Below, piece by piece: positions 1-6,064 of a stretch of DNA of 8,497 nucleotides. The position numbers and the translations under genes were made by a program. A model generated the notes under the pieces. It did no database searches, had not been told where the DNA came from, and was given only the letters and a program-made list of their open reading frames with translations. Source of the DNA: Chloroflexota bacterium (GTDB lineage Bacteria; Chloroflexota; Limnocylindria; Limnocylindrales; CSP1-4); contig VBFZ01000123.1 of NCBI GenBank assembly GCA_005880805.1, forward strand, positions 1 through 8,497. The letters run 5' to 3'. How positions within the stretch are numbered: the stretch's first letter is position 1; each line of letters starts with the position of its first letter.

Positions 1-2
1 CG

Positions 3-2636
3 ACGATCCAGATGGCCGGCGGCGCCACGGGGCTGGCCGCGACCAGCGGCCTGGATGCCCCGCGCCTGTACGTGGCCAACGGGAACAAGGTCGCGATCGT
101 GCGGCTCTCGAACGACCAGGACCAGACGGCCCAGCCCTACACCGAAACCACGATGCCCATGCCGGCGCGGGTCGAGCGGGTCACCTACGACCCGGCGACC
201 CTCATGGTCCACGTCCTCGGCCAGCGACCCGAGGGAAGCGGCTCCACCGTCTACGTGATCGAGCCCCACGCCAACGCGGTGTACGAGGACGCGCCGCTGC
301 CCTTCACGCCCGTTGCCTGGGCGACCGACGTTGCGGCCCAGTACCCGAGCGCCGATCGCCACGCGATCCTGGCCTTCTCCGCCGACGGGACGGTTGCCAG
401 CGTCGATGTCGGCAGCAACCAGTTCGGCTGGCGGCTGCCGGGCGTGATCCTCGGCGCCCTCACCGCCGGCCTCCTGTACCTCCTGACCCGGATCCTCTTC
501 CGGCGGCGGTCGGTGGCCATCCTCGTCGGGATCCTCGCCCTGGCTGACGGGATGCTGTTCGTCATGGCCAGGATCGCCATGAACGACGTCTACGTTGGCT
601 TCTTCCTCATCGCCGCCTACGCGCTGTTCGCGGCCCTGTGGATGGGGGTCTGGCGTGCACGCTGGGCCTTCTGGGTTGCGATGCCCGTCATCGGGCTGTT
701 GTTGGGCCTCGCGCTCGCGAGCAAGTGGGTCGCCGCATATGCGATCGCCGCGATCGCCGTCCTCATCCTCGTTCGCTCGGCGCTCGGGCGGCTCGTGACG
801 ATTGCCGGGCTGCTCGCCCTGACGTTCGTGCTCGGCTACATGGCGATCAGCGTCCCGCAGGGAGCGACGAGCGGCGGGAACCTCGTGTTCATCCTGGTGA
901 TGATCGGCCTGACCCTCCTGGCGGTCGTCGTCAGTGTCCTCCACCCGATCGCGTGGTCGATGGACGAGCTGCGGATCGCGGTCGGGGCGCCGGCCGCCCT
1001 CGGAGCCGTCGTGGCGAGCGCGGCGGTCCTGTCGGGCAAGGCGAGCGCCACGCTGCCGCTTGGGGGCGGGGGCCTGCCGCTCATGGCCGTCGCCTTCGGG
1101 TTCGCTGTGCTGGCCGGGCTCGTGGCGCTCGCCTTCTGGGTGGCCGGCAAGTTCGGGTTCGGCCCGCTCGCCGCCCTGCCCGCGCCGGGCGACCCCGTCC
1201 TCCTCGCGCCACCGGCCGCCCCCGCCCCGCGCGGCTGGCTTCGGCCGGGCTCGGCGTTCGGAATCCCGGTCATCTGGATGATCGGCTCGCTGCTGGCCCT
1301 CCCGCTGCTCGTGTACGCGATCTCGTACATCCCCTGGGCGCTGAACGGCACCGGGCAGCGGATCACGAGCGCGGCGATGCCCTTGATCGGGAACTGGCCC
1401 CCGGGGCACACGGGTGACACGCTCTGGGACCTCACCCAGAGCATGTACCACTACCACGACACCCTCCGCGCCGGCCACGACGCCTCATCGCCGTGGTGGG
1501 CCTGGCCGCTCGACCTCAAGCCCGTGTGGTTCTACCAGGGCGCCTACGCGAGCGGGACCGGCGCCTCGATCTACGACGCCGGCAACATCGCGATCTGGTG
1601 GCTCGGGATCCCGGCTACGGCCTTCGCAGCGTGGCAGGCCTACCGGCGGCGAAGCCTGGCGCTCGCGCTGGTGACGATCGGCTTCGCGTGGCAGTGGCTG
1701 GCCTGGTCGCGCATTGACCGGGCGACGTTCCAGTACCACTACTACACGAGCGTCCCGTTCATCATCCTCGCGCTTGCCTACCTCCTCGCCGAGTTGTGGC
1801 ACGGGCCATCGCTCCGGACATGGCTGCTGGCGCGCGCCGCCGCGGGCCTGGCGATCCTGGGCCCGGCCCTGCTCTGGCTGGGAAGGCAGCCCCTGTGCGG
1901 GTTCGCGCAGGTCGACGCTTCCTACCAGCAGAACAACCACGGCTACCCATCACCGGCCTGTGCACCCGACTTCGGACAGCTGTCGAACCTTGTCCTGACA
2001 GCGAAATCCCTCGGGATCGTGCTCGTGATGGGAGTCGCCATTGTCGCGGTGCTGTACCAGGTCCTCCGCCTCGAGGAGCCCAACTGGCAGCGCTCGGGCC
2101 GGGCCTTCTCGCTGACGCCGCTGGTAAGGCTCGGGGCAACGGCCTTCGCGACCGTGCTCGCCCTGTTCGTGGTGCTCGGCCTGGACGACTCGAAGGCGGT
2201 GTTCGAGAGCCGCGGCTTCTCGACCGAGCTGATCGCATTCGTGGGGCTGCTGATCCTGGGCTTTCTGGCCGCCTTCGTGGTCAGCGCCCGAGACTCCCGC
2301 CGATTCGTCGCCGGCGCGGTCTTCGCGATCGTGGCGACGTTCCTGGTTTTCTACCCGAACCTCTCGGCGCTGCCGTTGCCCTCCGCGGTCGTGAATTCCT
2401 ACCAGGGTCTGCTGCCGACCTACCTGTGGCCGTTCCAGTTCCAGGTCAACCGCGACCCCGCCGGCCCAGGCCCGAGCTTCACACGGCCCGAACCGCTGAT
2501 CCTCCTCGCGGGCCTGGTCGTCGCCTGCCTCATCGTGGGCTACAGCGCGTGGGTATGGCGGATCGCACTCGCGGAGCGGGCGGCGGAGGAAGGCGGCGGA
2601 GGAGACGGCGAACAGCGCGCGGTCGGTTCGGCGTAG
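3..2636 (+). CDS. PMT/GT39-family polyprenol-phosphate-sugar glycosyltransferase, 5' partial
   Basis: Multi-pass membrane protein that probably moves a sugar (mannose in the PMT family) from a polyprenyl-phosphate carrier to an extracytoplasmic acceptor. The frame is open to the left edge, so the Met codon at 12 is probably internal. The first membrane helix and the acidic catalytic loop expected in this family would lie upstream. Numbering from that Met, residues 1-135 are soluble and beta-rich. The PMT core then begins: FGWRLPG (138-144) leads into a helix, DGMLFVMARIAMNDVY (179-194) matches the family's 'LFVMSRIAMLD' segment, and LASKWVA (235-241) matches its conserved SKW. The C-terminal PMT signature is also present: WPLDLKPVWFY, an IYDAGNIAIWWLG stretch and RATFQYHYYTSVPF. 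About 150 residues between roughly 275 and 425 form extra helices and a Pro/Ala-rich linker not usual in short PMTs. The C-terminus is a Gly/Glu-rich tail ending at TAG 2634-2636. Fold assignment is firm; sugar and acceptor are unknown. Confidence 0.85.
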   Translation, partial: TIQMAGGATGLAATSGLDAPRLYVANGNKVAIVRLSNDQDQTAQPYTETTMPMPARVERVTYDPATLMVHVLGQRPEGSGSTVYVIEPHANAVYEDAPLPFTPVAWATDVAAQYPSADRHAILAFSADGTVASVDVGSNQFGWRLPGVILGALTAGLLYLLTRILFRRRSVAILVGILALADGMLFVMARIAMNDVYVGFFLIAAYALFAALWMGVWRARWAFWVAMPVIGLLLGLALASKWVAAYAIAAIAVLILVRSALGRLVTIAGLLALTFVLGYMAISVPQGATSGGNLVFILVMIGLTLLAVVVSVLHPIAWSMDELRIAVGAPAALGAVVASAAVLSGKASATLPLGGGGLPLMAVAFGFAVLAGLVALAFWVAGKFGFGPLAALPAPGDPVLLAPPAAPAPRGWLRPGSAFGIPVIWMIGSLLALPLLVYAISYIPWALNGTGQRITSAAMPLIGNWPPGHTGDTLWDLTQSMYHYHDTLRAGHDASSPWWAWPLDLKPVWFYQGAYASGTGASIYDAGNIAIWWLGIPATAFAAWQAYRRRSLALALVTIGFAWQWLAWSRIDRATFQYHYYTSVPFIILALAYLLAELWHGPSLRTWLLARAAAGLAILGPALLWLGRQPLCGFAQVDASYQQNNHGYPSPACAPDFGQLSNLVLTAKSLGIVLVMGVAIVAVLYQVLRLEEPNWQRSGRAFSLTPLVRLGATAFATVLALFVVLGLDDSKAVFESRGFSTELIAFVGLLILGFLAAFVVSARDSRRFVAGAVFAIVATFLVFYPNLSALPLPSAVVNSYQGLLPTYLWPFQFQVNRDPAGPGPSFTRPEPLILLAGLVVACLIVGYSAWVWRIALAERAAEEGGGGDGEQRAVGSA

Positions 2637-2716
2637 GCGGGGTTGATCTCGGGCGGGGGGTTGATCTCAGGCGGGGGTTGGCCTCGGGCGGGGGGTTGGC
2701 CTCGGGCGGGCGGGTT
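2636..2716. repeat. GC-rich degenerate tandem repeat, about 4.5 units of 16-18 bp
   Basis: Units begin GGCGGG and vary in the length of their G run. Approximate borders are 2636-2651, 2652-2669, 2670-2686, 2687-2704 and a partial unit 2705-2716. The first two carry TTGATCTC and the next two TTGGCCTC, so pairs of neighbouring units are most alike, as expected of local slippage or duplication. The array starts on the last base of the PMT stop codon. The plus strand is a series of G runs, and GGGCGGGCGGG near 2704-2714 together with the preceding G run could form a G-quadruplex. Function unknown. Confidence 0.8.
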
Positions 2717-2750
2717 CGGCGCAGCCGCGCGGCGCGCTCGTCCTGCGCCG
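2717..2750 (+). terminator. GC-rich hairpin downstream of the PMT gene, possible terminator
   Basis: CGGCGCAG at 2717-2724 pairs perfectly with CTGCGCCG at 2743-2750, giving an 8-bp stem. TT 2715-2716 could add two G-T wobble pairs with GG 2751-2752. The 18-base loop can itself fold (GCGC 2727-2730 with GCGC 2734-2737). It lies about 80 bases past the PMT stop, in a convergent intergenic region where terminators are expected. No T run follows, so it is not a classical intrinsic terminator. It could instead stall polymerase or protect the 3' end. Confidence 0.35.
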
Positions 2751-2759
2751 GGGGTTCGC

Positions 2760-2946
2760 TCCGGAATATCGCCACCAGCGATGTAACGCGCCGCTTGGGA
2801 TCGTTGGAACCGCCAGAGGGCGGTCGCTCCGACGGTTTCATGCCGGCGCGAGCGTGGGGCGGGATGAAATTCGGCCGATCGTCGAGCGGGTCAGGCGGGA
2901 ACGGTCGCGAAACCGCGCGTTGCATCGCCACCAGCGATATTCCGGA
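2760..2946. repeat. 187-bp inverted-repeat element with 32-bp ends
   Basis: The left arm 2760-2791 and right arm 2915-2946 are inverted copies: TCCGGAAT outside, then a core, then an ACGCGC-type inner end. The arms have one substitution (T2784) and a non-pairing five-base centre. Each core reads ATCGCCACCAGCGAT on the plus strand (2768-2782 and 2924-2938), itself a small palindrome with stem ATCGC/GCGAT and loop CACCA. The loop therefore keeps the same orientation in both copies while everything around it is inverted. The 123 bases between the arms contain further inverted pairs: ACCGCC/GGCGGT 2809-2824, TTTCAT 2836-2841 with ATGAAA 2864-2869, and CGGTTTC 2833-2839 with GAAACCG 2909-2915. No plausible gene lies inside. 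It could be a MITE-like or REP-like element, a structured RNA 3' end, or a pair of protein-binding sites. Confidence 0.7.
2809..2824. other. Perfect 6-bp hairpin inside the inverted-repeat element
   Basis: ACCGCC 2809-2814 pairs with GGCGGT 2819-2824 around the loop AGAG. The stem is perfect and can form on either strand. No T run follows on the plus strand. On the minus strand it lies beyond the right arm of the element, about 170 bases past the glycosyltransferase stop. It may be part of the larger fold of the repeat element or a weak bidirectional terminator. Confidence 0.3.
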
Positions 2947-2964
2947 ACAGTTCGCGCCTCGCAT

Positions 2965-2986
2965 CTGGGCGGAAGGGTCCGGCCAG
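2965..2986 (-). terminator. Hairpin just downstream of the minus-strand operon, possible terminator
   Basis: CTGG 2965-2968 pairs with CCAG 2983-2986. After one G-G mismatch, CGGA 2970-2973 pairs with TCCG 2978-2981 around a four-base loop. The structure begins five bases past the glycosyltransferase stop codon on the minus strand. Its position suits a 3'-end hairpin of the operon. There is no T run, so any termination would need a factor or a different mechanism. Confidence 0.35.
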
Positions 2987-2990
2987 GGGC

Positions 2991-4175
2991 CTACGCGATC
3001 CGGGTGATGGGGCGGTATGGCGTGGGGATCTCGGCCCGGAAGCCCTCCGGCAGCTCGCCGCGTGCCGCCAGGCGTCTGATCACGAAGCCGTGGTAGTCGT
3101 CGACCTTCGCTGTGACCCGCTCCCAGCTGAACTCTCGAGCCCGGCTGCGGCCGCTTGCGCTCATCCGCGCGCGGAGGGCCGGATCCGCCAGTAGTCGTGC
3201 GGTCGCGGCTGCGATCTGTTTCGGCTCGCGCGGGGGCACCAGGAGGGCCTGCTCGTCGCGCTTCACGACGCCCTTGTAGCCGTGGATGTCGGACGCGACG
3301 ATCGGGCAGCCTGCGGCCATCGCCTCGAGAAGCACGATTCCGAACGACTCCCGCCCCGTCGCCGGCGCGATGAACACGTCCGCGGTTTTCAGCAGCTGGG
3401 CCTTCTCCTCGTCCGATACGCGACCGAGGAACTCCACGCCCTGGAGTCGCCGGGTCATGACGTAGCGGCGGGCCTCCCGCTCCTGCGGCCCCGTGCCGAC
3501 GACCAGCAGCCGGCAGTCGCAGCCGGTCTTGCGCAGCAGCCGGTAGGCCTTCAGCAGCTCGAGCAGCCCCTTGCGCGGCTCATGGCGTCCGATGAACAGC
3601 AGATTGGGATGGCCGTCCTGCCATCGGGCGAGGGGCACGGCGCGCTCGAAGCGCGACACGTCGACCCCATTGGGGATGACCTTGTAGTCGCCCGGGAAGT
3701 AGCGATCGATGAAGTGCCGGGCGGCCGCGCTGACGGCGATCCGCCCGTGCAGGCGCCCAGCGTAGCCGGACAGGAACCGGCGGCCGAACTCGTACGCCGG
3801 CGAGAAGCCGCCGTAGGCGTGAAACGTCGCGACGTTGACGCTGGTCGAGAGGCGCAAGACGATCGGCGACAGGAACGGCACGAACGGCTCGTGGAAGTGG
3901 AGGAGGTCGAAGTGCTCCCGCTCGAGCATGGCGCGGACCTGGCTCATGTAGCGCGGCGAGACCGTGATCGTCCCGACGGATCCGTTGGCCGGAACACTGA
4001 AGCCCTTGCCCAGGCGGATGACATCGCCCTCGGAGGACCGCTGCAGGCCGTGACTGCTCGAGATGATCCGGACGTCGTGGCCGCGGAGGCGGAGATTCTC
4101 GTAGAGGTAGCGGACGTGCTCGTTCACTCCGCCTGGCAGCGGATAAACGTACGGCGTGACCAGCCCGATCTTCAT
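2991..4175 (-). CDS. PimA-like GT4 glycosyltransferase (probable phosphatidylinositol mannosyltransferase)
   Basis: A 394-residue GT-B enzyme, GT4 family, expected at the cytoplasmic membrane face to transfer mannose from GDP-mannose to phosphatidylinositol. It follows mycobacterial PimA closely. It has PGGV (14-17) in the N-terminal nucleotide-binding loop, PANGSV (62-67), HFHEP (93-97), TFHAY with His119 equivalent to PimA His118, and IAVS and IPNGVD (167-172). GRHEPRKG (196-203) carries the donor-binding Arg197 and Lys202. The ESFGIVLLE E-x7-E motif lies at Glu276-Glu284. The start ATG 4175-4173 overlaps the PHP stop as ATGA, and a GGAGGG ribosome site sits at 4187-4182, six bases upstream. 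It has about 15-20 extra C-terminal residues compared with PimA. It is last in the operon. GT4 membership is near certain. PI as acceptor is inferred from the motifs and from the ino1 and acyltransferase neighbours; other glycolipid GT4 enzymes cannot be excluded. Confidence 0.88.
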   Translation of the reverse strand: MKIGLVTPYVYPLPGGVNEHVRYLYENLRLRGHDVRIISSSHGLQRSSEGDVIRLGKGFSVPANGSVGTITVSPRYMSQVRAMLEREHFDLLHFHEPFVPFLSPIVLRLSTSVNVATFHAYGGFSPAYEFGRRFLSGYAGRLHGRIAVSAAARHFIDRYFPGDYKVIPNGVDVSRFERAVPLARWQDGHPNLLFIGRHEPRKGLLELLKAYRLLRKTGCDCRLLVVGTGPQEREARRYVMTRRLQGVEFLGRVSDEEKAQLLKTADVFIAPATGRESFGIVLLEAMAAGCPIVASDIHGYKGVVKRDEQALLVPPREPKQIAAATARLLADPALRARMSASGRSRAREFSWERVTAKVDDYHGFVIRRLAARGELPEGFRAEIPTPYRPITRIA

Positions 4176-5035
4176 CGGATGCCCTCCGCCGCCCGTTCCG
4201 CGACCCTCTCCTCCAGTTCCTCGCTCGTTTCGGAATCGAATGCGCGGGGATGGAACCGTGGCGGACGGAGCTGACCGCCGGGATAGCCGTGGTCGCGTCC
4301 CTTCCCGGTTCGCAGCAGGCGGCCGCGCACCTCGTCGCGGGCATCACGCCCGTATTTGCGCAGCTGCTGGGCGAACACCCCGAGCAATGCGCCGGTCCCG
4401 TGGAATTGCCCGTGTGAGTGGGTCTGGCCGGCGAGGATGGCTGCCCACAGGTCTTCGGCGGTTCGGCCACGGAACGTGGTGTAGCCCTGCCCGATGGCCG
4501 CGGCGGCATGCGCATCGCTGTTGCCGACCGGCGCCAGTCCGTGCTCCTGGGCGAAGGCGACCACGCGACCGTGCCACGGCCTGCCGAGCGTCGTCGGATT
4601 GAAGGTCTCGATCGCATCGGGGTGGTAGCGGGGGTCCGCATCGGCCAGGAGCCGGCGCAGGAGCCAGCCCTGCGCGCAGAGCGGGTACGGCACGAGCGGG
4701 TGGGCGGGGATCGCGATCCCGCCCTGGTCGTGGATCGCGGCGATCGTCCAGCGCAGCGAGCGAAGCGGTCGGATCGGCTCCTCCAGGAACAGTCCGAGGA
4801 GGTGCCCGCCACGGGTGGTGATCTCTTCGCCAACGACGACCTCGAAGCGCAGGCCGGTGTTCCGCGCGATCGCGCGTGCTGCGACGGCGGCGTCGATGCG
4901 TTCGTGGTCGGTGATCGCGATGACGTCGAGGTCCGTCCGCTTCTCGACGTGCTCGAGGATCTCGACGATGCCCGAGGTCCCGTCCGAGGCGAGCGTGTGG
5001 ATGTGGAGGTCCGCCCGTCCGAGTCGATCGGTCAT
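4172..5035 (-). CDS. PHP-domain metal-dependent phosphoesterase
   Basis: A 287-residue polymerase-and-histidinol-phosphatase (PHP) domain protein of the TrpH/COG0613 type, expected to hydrolyse a phosphoester at a multi-metal site. The metal ligands are all visible: HIH at His11 and His13, Asp18, TDH at Asp43-His44, Glu70/Glu71 in VGEE, His78, PAHP with His112, and NSDAH with Asp174 and His176. No signal peptide or membrane helix is seen, so it should be cytosolic. After residue about 200 comes a variable, basic C-terminal region with no motif I recognise. I chose ATG 5035 (MTDRLGRADLHIHT) because it overlaps the preceding stop as ATGA and gives the usual PHP N-terminus. An in-frame ATG at 5086 would add 17 residues inside the upstream gene and looks wrong. 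The ribosome site is weak (GAGAG, nine bases upstream), consistent with coupling. Substrate unknown. Its place between lipid acyltransferase and mannosyltransferase genes makes an inositol-phosphate or lipid-phosphate substrate worth testing, by inference only. Confidence 0.87.
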   Translation of the reverse strand: MTDRLGRADLHIHTLASDGTSGIVEILEHVEKRTDLDVIAITDHERIDAAVAARAIARNTGLRFEVVVGEEITTRGGHLLGLFLEEPIRPLRSLRWTIAAIHDQGGIAIPAHPLVPYPLCAQGWLLRRLLADADPRYHPDAIETFNPTTLGRPWHGRVVAFAQEHGLAPVGNSDAHAAAAIGQGYTTFRGRTAEDLWAAILAGQTHSHGQFHGTGALLGVFAQQLRKYGRDARDEVRGRLLRTGKGRDHGYPGGQLRPPRFHPRAFDSETSEELEERVAERAAEGIR

Positions 5036-6060
5036 GCTGCGCGACTCTCGAGATCGGGCCAGACCGGGAAGAAGGCACCCCACCACTGCTCCGGTGCTAC
5101 TGAGATCCCGCGCTCGAAGGCGTCCGCTTCGGCCGCGAGGAAGCCGGTCACCCGATCCCGTCGGCGGGCATTCCCGGGGCCCCTGGGCACGGGCACGCGT
5201 TCGAGCCGGCCGAAGTACTTCCCGTGCCGGCCGCGCCGGACCGAGACGACGAACACCCGCGCCCCCGATTCCATGGCCAGCAGCGCAGGGCCGGCCGGCA
5301 GCGGTGCCGGAGCGCCGAAGAAGTCCGTGTCGATGCCGCCCCCGGTCAGGTCGCGATCGGCCACGAGCCCGACGGACTCGCCGCGTTTCAGGGCCGCCAG
5401 CAGCTCGCGGCGCGCCTCGCGCAGGCCGACGATCCGCACGCCAACCGCGCCACGAGTGCGAACGAAGTAGTCCTGCAGCGGCGGGTTGTCGATCGTCTCC
5501 ATCGGCGCCACGGGCGGCACGGGCACACGATCCGCCAGGAACAGCGCGGGCAGCTCGATCGCCCCGAAGTGCAGCCCGACGAAGATCACCGGTCCCTCGC
5601 CATTGAACGCCTCCGCGACCACTTCAGGTGTCTCGACGACCAACCGCCGGCGGACGAACTCGCCCGTGACCGCAGGCGTCCGCGCCACCTCGAGGTAGTA
5701 GCGCGCCTGGTGACGGAAGGCGGCACGGACCAGGCGCTCGAGCACCGCCGGATCGCCCGCGGCCCGGCGGGCGACCTCCGATCCGGACTCCTTGTCTGCG
5801 AGCCACTCGACGACACGCCGCAGGTTGCGCCGGCCCTGCGCGGCGCGATTCCTGTCGGCCCGATACCAGGCGTCGCCGGCCACGTTGGCAAGCGCGACGA
5901 GGGGCCGATCCGGAAGCCGACAGGCGAGCCACGAGACGACCGAAAGGACCCCGACCAGGAAGCGTTGCTTCAGCCGGATCGCGCGCCGTCGCAGCACCGG
6001 CGCACGGCTGGCGTCGCGTGGACGCGCGACCGTCTCGACTACGTCGCTTCCGGCGCTCAA
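5032..6060 (-). CDS. LpxL/HtrB/PatA-type lipid acyltransferase 2
   Basis: Membrane-associated acyltransferase of the bacterial lipid A acyltransferase family (PF03279), the family of mycobacterial PatA, which acylates mannose on phosphatidylinositol mannosides. With the TTG start at 6060 it has 342 residues, about the family's length. Visible signs: a hydrophobic N-terminal segment RFLVGVLSVVSWLACRLPD (about 33-51), the catalytic H-x4-E in GLHFGAIELP (His164, Glu169), VADRDLTGGGIDTDFFG (about 233-249), the PAGPALLAMESGA stretch, and the C-terminal PEQWWGAFFPVWPD typical of the family. The start is uncertain. TTG 6060 has GGAGGT at 6076-6071, ten bases upstream, and lies four bases after the preceding stop. 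GTG codons at 6072 and 6078 would overlap that gene and lack a well-spaced ribosome site. An extension to 6393 would be Arg/Ser-rich and fully inside the upstream gene. The stop overlaps the PHP start as ATGA. It is paralogous to the gene before it. Confidence 0.87.
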   Translation of the reverse strand: MSAGSDVVETVARPRDASRAPVLRRRAIRLKQRFLVGVLSVVSWLACRLPDRPLVALANVAGDAWYRADRNRAAQGRRNLRRVVEWLADKESGSEVARRAAGDPAVLERLVRAAFRHQARYYLEVARTPAVTGEFVRRRLVVETPEVVAEAFNGEGPVIFVGLHFGAIELPALFLADRVPVPPVAPMETIDNPPLQDYFVRTRGAVGVRIVGLREARRELLAALKRGESVGLVADRDLTGGGIDTDFFGAPAPLPAGPALLAMESGARVFVVSVRRGRHGKYFGRLERVPVPRGPGNARRRDRVTGFLAAEADAFERGISVAPEQWWGAFFPVWPDLESRAA

Positions 6061-6064
6061 CCGG

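Noticed and set aside
2760..2946. CRISPR array or tRNA gene in the convergent intergenic region
   Set aside because: There are only two copies of the core, in inverted context, without regular spacers, so it is not CRISPR. No cloverleaf or T-loop consensus can be drawn, so it is not a tRNA.
1796..3007. 403-codon open frame on the plus strand running through the PMT 3' end and the intergenic region
   Set aside because: The first part overlaps the PMT frame and the rest reads through tandem and inverted repeats, giving Arg/Gly-rich low-complexity sequence. Not credible as a protein.
3282..4274. 330-codon open frame on the plus strand
   Set aside because: It lies opposite the PimA-like gene and mirrors its codons. 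No domain or ribosome site supports it.
5036..5086. Upstream ATG of the PHP gene at 5086
   Set aside because: It would add 17 residues inside the preceding gene. The ATG at 5035 makes an ATGA overlap and the normal PHP N-terminus.
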